Below, in pieces: positions 25,901 through 33,864 of a DNA stretch of 64,000 bases. How positions within the stretch are numbered: the stretch's first letter is position 1; every line of letters starts with the position of its first letter. Position numbers and translations under genes: made by a program. Origin of the DNA: Methyloversatilis universalis FAM5 (GTDB taxonomy: Bacteria; Pseudomonadota; Gammaproteobacteria; Burkholderiales; Rhodocyclaceae); the NCBI RefSeq assembly GCF_000214035.2, contig NZ_AFHG01000052.1, positions 434,001 to 498,000 of the forward strand, given 5' to 3'. The notes beneath the pieces are model-generated. The model was not told the origin of the DNA. It saw only the letters and a program-made list of their open reading frames with translations, and searched no databases.

Positions 25901-28900
25901 CCGATTTCATCTTCCTCGGCGAAACCTGGCAGATCTGCCCGGACCGCCTGGCCAACTGCCGTTTCACCGGCAACGCCTATGCCGATCCGGCCACCGTGTT
26001 CTACCGCCGCCCGCTGGAAACCGGCGACCCGCTGAGCGCCAGCCCGACCTGGGACCGCGATGACCAGATCGGCTGGAATGCCGATCTGCGAGGCGACCGG
26101 TCGAATCAGGATTCCGGTTTCTTCCCGGTCTATTCTGGTGGTATCGAGGACTACTACGCCGGGCAGAAGGCCTACTTCGTGCAGGATCTCGGAGAGGTCA
26201 GGCAGGACTGGTATGTCGTGCACCGCTATGAGGAACGTCTGCGCGATCCGGCCGCGGTGGCCGCCGCCACGCCGTCGATCACGGTCGAATCCGGCAACCT
26301 GACGGTACGCACCGACGCTGGCCGCAACGAAGCCGGCCTGCTCAGCAGCACCGACACGCTCACCATCACCGGCCTGAGCAATGCCGCGGTCAGCAGCTTC
26401 AGCAACACCTCGCTGGAAATGGCGACCCACACCTACCGCAGGGAGGTGATCCGCAAGTACACCTGCCATACCGACGGACTGGCGGGCAGCGTGTGCGACA
26501 AGCTGAACTGGCTGGGCAAGTCGTCCTATCTGACCGGCTACACCGATACCGACTGGACCGGTTTCGTGCGGCTGGACGACAGCTACAGCACCGGTGTCAG
26601 CGGCACGGTGAAAGCGCGCGATCTGGTGGCCACCGTCGGCAATTTCACCAACACCGGCACCGGGGGCGGCGTGTCCGCCGTGTCACCGGTGATCGATGGC
26701 GCGGTCGGCGCCCGCGGCCTCGATGCGCCGGACCGTCAGCCGGTGCAGGCCAGCGGGCCGGCGCAGTACTCGCTGCAGCTGCCCACCGGCGCCAATGGCC
26801 GCTACGTCCAGGCCAGCGATCCGTCCGCCGGCTATCTGGTGGAAACCAATCCGCTGCTCATTTCCTTTGATAACCCGTATCTGGGCTCCGACTACCTGAT
26901 GGCCCAGCTCGGGCTGAAACCGGAGAACTACCTGCTGCGCTTCGGTGACGCCGCCTACGAGGCGCGCCTGATCCGCGAACAGGTGCAGGCGCAGACCGGC
27001 TCCGCGCTGCTGCGCACCGCCTACAGCGACTACGAACAGCAGGCCATCCTGATGGACAACGCGGTGGCCGAGGCGAAGCGGTTGCAGCTCAACCTCGGCA
27101 CCGCGCTCACCGCCGAACAGGTGGCGTCGCTGAGGCAGGACATCGTGTGGATGGTGGCGACCGAAGTGGCCGGCAAGACCGTGCTGGTGCCAGTGGTCTA
27201 TCTGACCGATGCCACCCGTGCCGCCGGCAGCACCAGCCAGGTGCTGGCCGAGCGCGCGATGATCACTGCGGACAGCTTCACCAACCGCGGCGGCGAAATC
27301 AACGCCCGCTCGCGGCTGCAGGTGGTGTCGCGCGGCGACCTGAACAATATCGGCGGCCTGATCGGTGGCGGCAACGTGTCGCTGAAGTCGCTGACCGGCA
27401 ATATCAACAACATTACCGAAACCAGGCGCGTCGGCGACAGCCGCAACTACTACACGGTGGCCGGCCCGCGGGGCGGCATCGTGGCCAGCGGCAATCTGCT
27501 GCTCGACGCGGCGCAGGACATCAACATCACCGGTGCCGACGTGGTGGCGGACGGCCGCGCCGCGCTGCTGGCCGGGCGCGACGTGAACGTGAGCGCGCTG
27601 GTGCTGGAAACCCGGATGGAACATGCCACCGAGGGTCGCGGCGTGCTGAACCGCACCGCCAGCAGCGAGAGGGTGACCACGCAGTCGGCCAGCGGTGCGC
27701 GCGTGTCGGGCGGGCAGGGCGTGCTGCTGGACGCCGGTCGCAACGTCGACGTGCTCGGTTCCGACATCGATGGCGGCGAGGGCGTGGCCGCGCTGCGCGC
27801 ACGCGAGGGCGACGTGACCATCCGCAGCATCGCACTGCAGAGCAGCGCCTCCGGCAGCAGCGAGCGCGAGGGCTTTTTTGCCGAAGCGACCTCGAACAGC
27901 ACCGCGGACGCGCGCAAGGGCACGCCGTTCTCGGCGTCCGGCTTCAGCGGCTACGAAAAGAGCACCAGCTCGTACGAAAGCAGCAGCACCGCGAATGCCG
28001 GCAGCCGCGTCGGCGGCAAGGGCGTGGCGGTGCTCGCCACCCAGGGCTCGGTCACGCTGCAGGGGTCGGACATCGAAGCGGGCGAGGACGGCGCGCTGAT
28101 TTCCGCCGGCAAGGACGTGAACATCATCGCGGCCTACGACAGCACGCAATCCAGGTCCTCGTCGGAGCAGCACCGCTTCGGCATTTCGGCCGACGCCAGC
28201 ACCGAAGGCGTGATGGGCGGCCTGAAAACCCAGGGCGGCACGCAGCAGGCGGAGGACAGCAGCCGCACTGCGCGCACCAGTTCCGTCACCTCGGCCGGCG
28301 GCATTTCGGTCACCGCCGGCGGCACGCTGAAACGCGAGGGCGCGCAGTTCGATGCCAAGGGCGACATCAGTTTCGAAGCCGACCGCATCGAGGACATCGC
28401 GGCGCGCAACGAAACATCGAGCAGCTACAGCGGCCGCACCTACGAAGCCGGCATTTCGGCCGGCGTGACCACCGGTCTGGGCAGCACCGTCGGCGGCATC
28501 GCCAGCGGCGAGGTGAAGCAGGTGAACATTTCGTCGCCGCAGTCGCAGGTGGTGATCGGTGGCTCAGGTTCCAGCTATTCCGGTGGCGACGGCAGCAGCA
28601 CCGCGGTGGTGACCCAGATCCGTGCCGGCGGCAGCGTGACCGTGAAGGCGAACAAGGACATCGTCGAGGAAGGCACGCGCTACAGCGCCGGCGGCGATGT
28701 CGACATTGCGGCGCAGTCGTACGAGAACCGCGCCGCCGCCAACACCCGGCGTTCGGGCGCCGATACATCGAGCGCCAGTTCGTCGCTGACCGTGGCGGTC
28801 AATGCGGCGTCCGAAGCCAGCGCCACGCTGACCGCGGCCGGCGCCAACGAGAAGGGCGAGTCCTCGTCGTCGCAGGCGGTGGTCGGCGGCTTCGAAGCCG

Positions 28901-31900
28901 GCCGCAACGTGAGCATCCGCACCGACCGGGACCTGCGGCTGGAGGGCACGAATGTGAAGGCCGGCGGCGGCGTGACGCTGGCGGCCGGCGGTGACCTGAA
29001 ACTCGATCAGGCCAACGATACGAGCAGCGCGTCGTCGTCCAGCAAGTCCGGGGGCGCCACGCTGTCGGTCAGTGCCTGTCTGGACCTCACCTGCGTCGGC
29101 GGCAGCGTGGCGGCCAACGCCCGCACCGGCGACGGTCAGGAGAACAGCCAGACCGGCCGCGCGGTGAACATCCAGTCCGGCGGCGCGACCTCGCTGTCCG
29201 CCGGCAACGACCTGCGGCTGCAGGGTACGAACGTGAAGGCGGGCGGCGACATCGCGCTGTCCGCCGGCGGCGACATCGACTTCCAGGCGCTGTCGAGCAG
29301 CAGCTCGCGTACCGGTCGCGCCGACGGCGCCGGCGTGCAGGCCGGCCTGAACGTCGGCAAGAGCATGAATCTGGCCAAGGATGGCGGCGGCAGCGCTTCG
29401 GTCGATTTCGAGCGGGTGCGCGAGAACGAAAGCACCGATACGCGACGCGGCGGCACGCTGCAGTCCGGTGGCCAGCTGTCCATCACCAGTGGCGGCGACA
29501 CCCGGCTGGAAGGCACGCAGGCGTCGGCGCGCAGCGCGCGCGTCAATGTCGGCGGCAATCTGCTGATGGAGTCGGCGCAGAGCACCGAGAAGGAAGACAC
29601 CAAGAACGTGGCCGGCGGGCTGTCGGTGTCCGGCGGCCGCAATGTGGGCAGCGGCACCGGCGATGCGGCCGGCGCAGGCAGCAATGCGGCGGCGTCCGGT
29701 GGTGGCGGAAAGTCTTTCGGTTTCAGCGTGAAGGCGGACGTCGATCTGCGCGACAAGGACAACCTGACCAATCAGAACGCGCTGATCCAGACCAGCGGCG
29801 GCACCGAACTGAATGTCGGCGGCAACGCCACGCTGGCCGGCGCCAACATCCGCGCCGGCGGTGGTGTGAGCGGCGAGATCGGCGGCAAGCTCACGGTGGA
29901 AACCCGGACCGACCGGGTGAAGGAAAGCGCCACCCGGGTCGATGCCTACCTCGGCCTGTCGTCGGTCAATGTCGGCGGCGACAAGAAGGAGGGCGGCGAA
30001 GCGCCGAAGATGAACGCCGGTGACCGCTTCGACCGCACCCAGGGCAAGGTGATCGACACGCTGAACCACGCCGGCAGCACCGGCGTCATGTTGAAGGCGG
30101 AATCGTCCGGCACCGACAGCCAGACCGTGAGCCAGCGCAGCGGCATAGACGGCGGCGCGGTCGGCCTCGGCGGGCTGACGGTGAGGCAGGGCGCGGACTT
30201 CGTCGGCGCTGCGCCGGGCAGCGACGGCATGAGGATCGAAGGCACGGTCACCCGCAGCGAAGTGACCACCTATACCCGCACCGCGCCGACGGTGTCGATC
30301 GACGTGCGCGGTACGGTGGCCAGCGCGCTCGGTTCGGACGAGGCGCAGGGCGGCACCATCAGCGGCAATCTGGTCAAGGGCTCCAACCTGTTCCGCGACC
30401 CGGACAATAGGGTCAACCGCAACCGGGTGGTCGGACGCGAGGACGCGCCGGATACGCCGGGCACGCCGATCGCGCGGCGCGCGGTGGATGATCTGCCGCC
30501 GGGCGGTGTGCGCCGCAAGGATCCGGAGCCCCTGCCGGCACCGCCGCCGCTGAAGGCGCCGCCGACCGGCGATGCACCCACGGTGCGTCCGCGTGCCGGC
30601 GCGGTGAGCGACGGCAGCGGCCCGCGTGCAGCGGTGGTGAGTGGCGAGGCGCCTGCAGTCAGGCCGCGGGCGGACGCCGATGCGCCGCCGGTGCTGCGCC
30701 CGGTGCCGTCTGCCGGCGAGAGCGGGGCCACGCGACCGCGCAGCGGTTCCGGCGGCGACGCCGATGCCGCGACACCACGGCGCGGCAGCAGCGCCGGCGC
30801 GGACGATGCGACGAGCGGTGGCGCGCGCAGGCCGTCCGCCGGCGAAAGCGACCTTGCCGCACGTCCCCGCACCGGCAGCGATGCGGCGAGTGGCGACGCC
30901 ACTGCCCGTCGTCCGGTGAGCGGCAGTGACGAGGCTGCGGCAAGACCGCGCGCCGGCAGCGAGCGCGATCCGGCGGTGCAGCCGGGCCGCGACACCGGCG
31001 GCGTCGCGGACGGCGTCGTCGTGCGCAGGCCGTCGGCCGGGGAGCGCGGTGAAGGCGACACCGCTGTACGGCCGCGCGCCCCGTCGGCCGGCGACAGCCC
31101 GCCTGACGGCGAGCGCCTCGCCCTGCTGCAGTCCGGCTACTCGACGGTGACTTCGGGCTACGACCCCGCAACGTCCGGCTACGACCCGGTGGCGTCGGGC
31201 TATGAAGCGGTCACGCCGTCGCGGCCGGGTTCGCGTTCGCCGTCGGTGGGCGAGGCGGATGCGCCGGCGCGTCCGCGTGCCGCATCCGCAGCAGACCCGG
31301 CCTATGACGCTGACGCCGTGGCCTACCCGGCACAGACCGTCCGCCCCCGTGCCGGATCGGCCGGAAGCGATGACGGACCGGACACCTACACGCCGGCTCA
31401 GTACGCGTCCGCCGAGTACGCTCCGGCCGAATACGCTCAGGCCGAATACGCCCCCGCCCAGTACGCGTCGGCCGCCTATCCGCCGGTCGAGTACGGTGTG
31501 GGCAACGAGGCCTATGTGCCGATCAAGCAAGGCGCGGAAGAGGCACGCGCGCTGTCGCCCGCCGAGCAGCAGATGCTGCAGCGGCAGCTCGCCTCCAACG
31601 CGGTGGAGCCGACATTCCGCGACACCCGCGAACTGCCCAACAAGCTCATCGTGCGAGATCTGCCGGTCGAGTTCCAGGGTGAGGACAAGGGCTTGGCGGC
31701 CAAACAGGTCAAGGTGGATCGCGCGGTCACCTATTTCAGCGATGAAGAGCGGGCGACGCTGGAGGTCGCGGTCGATCGCAGTACCGGTCGGCTCTATCTG
31801 GCCACCGATACCGAGCGCAAGCCGCTCAACCTGAAAGGTGAGGGCACGGCCCCGCCGATCTTCGTTGTGGATGCCGATGGCCGCATCTTCGTGCACCCCG

Positions 31901-32397
31901 CGCCCAAGGGGGGCGAAATCCATCATTCCAGCCTCGCTGGCGGGCAGCCGGTCGCGCTCGCCGGTCAGCTCGTGGTCAAGGACGGCTACATCGTGCACAT
32001 CGACAACATGAGCGGTCACTACCAGCCGACGCTGGAACAGCTGAAGCGCACCCGTGGCTACCTGAAGGATGTACTGGGTGCCGACATGGGTCGCGCACCG
32101 CGGGTCGGTGTGGAGGGCGGATGGGTACAGGATGCGAACGGCCAGCAGAAGCGCAAGGTGCACTGGGTGGATCTGGGCACCGGCAGCCAGGTCGCACCGG
32201 TGCCGGTGTCCGAGCGCTGGAACACCTCTCAGCCCGCGCTGCCGCCGGTGGCCGACGGTGCCGCGCCGGCGCGCCTGCCGCGCCGGCGCGGCCATGGACG
32301 TCACGATGTGCACCGGCGCATGAGGGGCGCCCGCCGCGCCGCGTGCCGTCGGTCGCGTCCCCGCGCATCCGCTGAGCGCGCCGCGCGTTTGCATTGA
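22933..32397 (+). CDS. Large TPS exoprotein, filamentous haemagglutinin/CdiA-like (TpsA)
   Basis: 3154 residues. Signal peptide to about Ala36; TPS secretion domain (about 45-290) with NPYGITCNGCGFINT (142-156), where Cys148 and Cys151 could form a disulfide. A very long beta-helical region follows (about 300-2500) with haemagglutinin-type repeats such as LRLEGTNVKAGG and LRLQGTNVKAGG. Then come an Arg/Pro/Ser-rich linker with many RPRAGS-like copies (about 2505-2726), SGYDP repeats (about 2734-2762) and EYAPA repeats (about 2818-2857). The C-terminal domain (about 2870-3105) contains GEIHHSSLAGG (2994-3004) and SGHY (3027-3030). No VENN motif and no downstream immunity-like gene, so a surface adhesin or an effector carrier is more likely than a classical CDI toxin. 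The last 45 residues are Arg-rich and look out of frame. Confidence 0.9.
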   Translation: MIRTPSYTDRVTPVRRWIARALVVALGLPSVPAVAAPPVAADSRTQVELTPNGVPLVDIARANAAGVSHNRYQRFDVDRQGLILNNSTEVQRSLLAGTVRENANLQGRAATVILNEVVSANRSQLNGYIEVHGRAAELVIANPYGITCNGCGFINTPRVTLSTGLPMFEPDGRLGGFQVRQGDILVGADGLDATEAAYFDLLTRSLRVDGPIWAQALAATTGRFDQTYAGRVTTVDGTVSPDVPPTVSIDVAALGGMYANRIRLMSTERGVGVTVRGDMAATVDDVVIDAAGRLTLSGRVSAARDIAVQAAGPVATGRSGASGSDAFLFAGRALDVASDDALELGDGLLGGEASMTLGGARLDDRGGATADRYSGGAIRVTVDGGATLDAARWDAGTDLALQAGDALQLGQAQLTSRGSGSTLALTAATVDLSGSRLRAVNDVTVAADDTLTLAAGSEAGVAAGRDVSLSAGSAVTLSGGVEAGRDFRVDTAALTGRTGSWLYAGRDLTVAATDATQQVGAQWSAGGTARLRGQTLGLAGETVAGVVDADALGTLTVGADALVYGVDDIALAAGSLTLLGGTVYAERDLALSGRSAFADTGAGLRVAGRAMTVSAAEDLVLAAGQRYDAGVSLSVSAGRDLVLGGAADPAVDGALLSSGGAMTLAAGRDLTVARNGLAVSDGDLVAAAARRLVLATHDSTAGIQNYALGAGGNATVRFGELAGPFEGAIATGGDLSLLMTDSVSMLPMLEFGAGSRLDVGGTLKVARDGAVAANALEVYLASGASWQAGGFDLDLKRLDLVSGAVFAGGAGESTLRLDELCSTGIGAACDVFAGRLIGSARTTLALNNSFVNAGVLGNADSAADGPDSFLAIETAGDFTNRADGAVSAADRLTVTVADGATLRNDGLMYSSGNMTLTGGSGALIVNGAGATLLMGSARAGTTDNRSLIGGVDAAAATRTFRNHGKVEAVGQTLLIQVGTFINAFETRPATDFIFLGETWQICPDRLANCRFTGNAYADPATVFYRRPLETGDPLSASPTWDRDDQIGWNADLRGDRSNQDSGFFPVYSGGIEDYYAGQKAYFVQDLGEVRQDWYVVHRYEERLRDPAAVAAATPSITVESGNLTVRTDAGRNEAGLLSSTDTLTITGLSNAAVSSFSNTSLEMATHTYRREVIRKYTCHTDGLAGSVCDKLNWLGKSSYLTGYTDTDWTGFVRLDDSYSTGVSGTVKARDLVATVGNFTNTGTGGGVSAVSPVIDGAVGARGLDAPDRQPVQASGPAQYSLQLPTGANGRYVQASDPSAGYLVETNPLLISFDNPYLGSDYLMAQLGLKPENYLLRFGDAAYEARLIREQVQAQTGSALLRTAYSDYEQQAILMDNAVAEAKRLQLNLGTALTAEQVASLRQDIVWMVATEVAGKTVLVPVVYLTDATRAAGSTSQVLAERAMITADSFTNRGGEINARSRLQVVSRGDLNNIGGLIGGGNVSLKSLTGNINNITETRRVGDSRNYYTVAGPRGGIVASGNLLLDAAQDINITGADVVADGRAALLAGRDVNVSALVLETRMEHATEGRGVLNRTASSERVTTQSASGARVSGGQGVLLDAGRNVDVLGSDIDGGEGVAALRAREGDVTIRSIALQSSASGSSEREGFFAEATSNSTADARKGTPFSASGFSGYEKSTSSYESSSTANAGSRVGGKGVAVLATQGSVTLQGSDIEAGEDGALISAGKDVNIIAAYDSTQSRSSSEQHRFGISADASTEGVMGGLKTQGGTQQAEDSSRTARTSSVTSAGGISVTAGGTLKREGAQFDAKGDISFEADRIEDIAARNETSSSYSGRTYEAGISAGVTTGLGSTVGGIASGEVKQVNISSPQSQVVIGGSGSSYSGGDGSSTAVVTQIRAGGSVTVKANKDIVEEGTRYSAGGDVDIAAQSYENRAAANTRRSGADTSSASSSLTVAVNAASEASATLTAAGANEKGESSSSQAVVGGFEAGRNVSIRTDRDLRLEGTNVKAGGGVTLAAGGDLKLDQANDTSSASSSSKSGGATLSVSACLDLTCVGGSVAANARTGDGQENSQTGRAVNIQSGGATSLSAGNDLRLQGTNVKAGGDIALSAGGDIDFQALSSSSSRTGRADGAGVQAGLNVGKSMNLAKDGGGSASVDFERVRENESTDTRRGGTLQSGGQLSITSGGDTRLEGTQASARSARVNVGGNLLMESAQSTEKEDTKNVAGGLSVSGGRNVGSGTGDAAGAGSNAAASGGGGKSFGFSVKADVDLRDKDNLTNQNALIQTSGGTELNVGGNATLAGANIRAGGGVSGEIGGKLTVETRTDRVKESATRVDAYLGLSSVNVGGDKKEGGEAPKMNAGDRFDRTQGKVIDTLNHAGSTGVMLKAESSGTDSQTVSQRSGIDGGAVGLGGLTVRQGADFVGAAPGSDGMRIEGTVTRSEVTTYTRTAPTVSIDVRGTVASALGSDEAQGGTISGNLVKGSNLFRDPDNRVNRNRVVGREDAPDTPGTPIARRAVDDLPPGGVRRKDPEPLPAPPPLKAPPTGDAPTVRPRAGAVSDGSGPRAAVVSGEAPAVRPRADADAPPVLRPVPSAGESGATRPRSGSGGDADAATPRRGSSAGADDATSGGARRPSAGESDLAARPRTGSDAASGDATARRPVSGSDEAAARPRAGSERDPAVQPGRDTGGVADGVVVRRPSAGERGEGDTAVRPRAPSAGDSPPDGERLALLQSGYSTVTSGYDPATSGYDPVASGYEAVTPSRPGSRSPSVGEADAPARPRAASAADPAYDADAVAYPAQTVRPRAGSAGSDDGPDTYTPAQYASAEYAPAEYAQAEYAPAQYASAAYPPVEYGVGNEAYVPIKQGAEEARALSPAEQQMLQRQLASNAVEPTFRDTRELPNKLIVRDLPVEFQGEDKGLAAKQVKVDRAVTYFSDEERATLEVAVDRSTGRLYLATDTERKPLNLKGEGTAPPIFVVDADGRIFVHPAPKGGEIHHSSLAGGQPVALAGQLVVKDGYIVHIDNMSGHYQPTLEQLKRTRGYLKDVLGADMGRAPRVGVEGGWVQDANGQQKRKVHWVDLGTGSQVAPVPVSERWNTSQPALPPVADGAAPARLPRRRGHGRHDVHRRMRGARRAACRRSRPRASAERAARLH
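31132..31215 (+). repeat. Tandem SGYDP-coding repeats in the exoprotein gene
   Basis: Four imperfect units encode SGY-STVT, SGYDPAT, SGYDPVA and SGYEAVT in succession, about 21 bases each. They lie in the linker between the Arg/Pro-rich segment and the C-terminal domain and could vary in number by slippage. Confidence 0.7.
31384..31500 (+). repeat. Tandem EYA/QYA-coding repeats in the exoprotein gene
   Basis: Six to seven units of about 15 bases encode PAQYA, SAEYA, PAEYA, QAEYA, PAQYA, SAAYP and PVEYG. Regular tyrosines every five residues suggest a stalk or wall-binding linker just before the C-terminal domain. Confidence 0.75.
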
Positions 32398-32420
32398 AGG
32401 GCGCAGCGACATGCAGGCGT

Positions 32421-32456
32421 GACACGGGGCAGCTTCGGCTGCCCCGTGTCGTTTCC
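32421..32456 (+). terminator. Terminator after the TPS operon
   Basis: A perfect 13-base-pair stem, GACACGGGGCAGC (32421-32433) with its complement at 32438-32450, closed by a stable TTCG tetraloop and followed by GTTTCC. The T-run is short, but the stem is very strong. Confidence 0.75.
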
Positions 32457-32517
32457 GGCCGCCCTCATCCGTCGTATCCGGGACCGCTTCCCCGGCCGGC
32501 ATTTTTTCGCGTCCCGG

Positions 32518-32548
32518 TTTTAAACATACACGAATGTATGTTTATAAT
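32518..32548 (+). promoter_or_regulatory. Promoter of the AcrAB-like operon
   Basis: Consensus -10 TATAAT (32543-32548) with a poor -35 (TTTAAA/TTAAAC around 32518-32525). Transcription would start near 32555, about 75 bases before the first ATG. The operator at 32521-32544 overlaps it almost entirely. Confidence 0.7.
32521..32544. promoter_or_regulatory. TetR/AcrR-type operator in the RND pump promoter
   Basis: TAAACATACA-CGAA-TGTATGTTTA is a perfect interrupted palindrome with 10-base arms. The half-site ACATACA/TGTATGT is the one used by AcrR-like repressors of RND pumps. It covers the spacer and -35 region of the promoter whose -10 is TATAAT at 32543-32548. No acrR-like gene is next to it; the repressor must be encoded elsewhere. 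Confidence 0.8.
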
Positions 32549-32628
32549 CTGAGCCTAGAGAAAAGCGCCCGAAAATCGGGGTGCTTCGTATATGCGCGGC
32601 CTGACCGCGTCAGATTCCGGGAACAAGA

Positions 32629-33855
32629 ATGATGAACACAGGGACTGATTTGATTCGGCGCGCGGGCCTGCTTTCCGCGACGGTGCTTGCGCTGGCATTG
32701 GCGGGTTGCGGCAAGGACAAGGGCGGCGAACACGCCGGCGGCGGCATGCCGCCGGCCGCGGTCAAGGTGATGCAGGTGGCGCCGCGCGAGGTGCCGGTGC
32801 AGTTCGATTACGTCGGTCAGGTGGCCGGTTCGCGCGAGATCGAAGTGCGCGCCCGGGTGACCGGCATTGTCGAGAAGCGCCTGTACGAAGAAGGTCAGCG
32901 CATCCGGGAAGGTCAGGTCATGTTCCGCATCGACCCGGCACCCTACCGCGCCCGGGTCGCCGCCGCGGAGGCCCAGCTCGACCAGGCGAAGGCGCAGCTG
33001 GCACAGGCCGAGCGCGAATACGCGCGGGTGAAGCCGCTGGCCGAGGCCGAAGCGGCCAGCCGCAAGGAAGCGGACGACGCGCTGTCCACCCGCGATCTGG
33101 CGCGTGCCGCGGTCAAGGCGGCCGAAGCGCAGCTGCAGCAGGCGAACATCGATCTTGGCTACACCGACGTGCGCGCGCCGCTTGCCGGCGTGGCCGGCCG
33201 GGCGCAGAAGGTGGAAGGCAGCCTGACGGTGGCCGGCGCCGACAGCCTGCTCACCACGCTGGCCCAGACCGATCCGGCCTACGTGAATTTCGGGGTGGGC
33301 GAGGTCGAATACCTGCGTACCCGCGACGAGGTGGCGCGCGGCGTGCTGAAGCTCGATCCGAAGGGCTTCACCGTGCAGCTCAAGGGTTCGGACGGCGCGG
33401 CCATCCCGCTGTCCGGCCGTCTGGGCTTCCAGGATTACAAGGCGGACACCTCGACCGGCGCTTTCGCGCTGCGTGCGACCTTCGACAACAAGGACGGCCG
33501 GCTGTCGCCGGGCCAGTTCGTGCGCGTGCAGCTGGCCGGCGCCAGCCGGCCGGACGCGCTGGCGGTGCCGCAGCGCGCGGTGCTCGACAGCGCGCAGGGC
33601 AAGTTCGTATACGTCATCGCGGAAAAGGACGGCAAGACCATCGCCCAGCCGCGTCCGGTCAAGCTGGGCGAATGGACCCGCCTGGACGGTGAACTGGCCA
33701 ACGCATGGGTGATCCGCGAAGGCCTGCAGGCCGGCGATCGGGTCATCGTGGACGGCATGGCGCGCATCTTCGTGCCCGGCTCGCCGGTGCACATCGACGA
33801 CGGCAGCGCGCCGGCCCAGCCGCCGGCGGCCGCTGCCGCGCCGGCCGCGAAGTAA
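32629..33855 (+). CDS. RND efflux periplasmic adaptor (AcrA/MexA type)
   Basis: 408-residue lipoprotein: signal peptide with lipobox ALAGC, Cys27 lipidated. Order of domains is as in AcrA: first membrane-proximal strand, lipoyl half-motif (GIVEKRLYEEGQRIREGQVMF region), a coiled-coil hairpin (about 105-175), second lipoyl half (YTDVRAPLAGVAGR), beta-barrel, and membrane-proximal domain. It joins the inner membrane pump to the outer membrane channel. ATG at 32629; a second ATG follows immediately. Nine bases separate it from the pump gene. Expression is probably induced when a TetR-family repressor leaves the upstream palindrome. Confidence 0.93.
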   Translation: MMNTGTDLIRRAGLLSATVLALALAGCGKDKGGEHAGGGMPPAAVKVMQVAPREVPVQFDYVGQVAGSREIEVRARVTGIVEKRLYEEGQRIREGQVMFRIDPAPYRARVAAAEAQLDQAKAQLAQAEREYARVKPLAEAEAASRKEADDALSTRDLARAAVKAAEAQLQQANIDLGYTDVRAPLAGVAGRAQKVEGSLTVAGADSLLTTLAQTDPAYVNFGVGEVEYLRTRDEVARGVLKLDPKGFTVQLKGSDGAAIPLSGRLGFQDYKADTSTGAFALRATFDNKDGRLSPGQFVRVQLAGASRPDALAVPQRAVLDSAQGKFVYVIAEKDGKTIAQPRPVKLGEWTRLDGELANAWVIREGLQAGDRVIVDGMARIFVPGSPVHIDDGSAPAQPPAAAAAPAAK

Positions 33856-33864
33856 GGGGACGCC

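Noticed and set aside
28564-32502. 1312-codon open frame on the minus strand opposite the TPS exoprotein
   Set aside because: Same shadow effect; composition Arg/His/Ala-rich without recognisable domain, and the plus-strand gene has clear family motifs.
22933-32628. Contact-dependent inhibition (CdiBAI) locus
   Set aside because: No VENN motif before the C-terminal domain and no small immunity-like gene in the 231 bases before the RND operon; adhesin or other exoprotein preferred.
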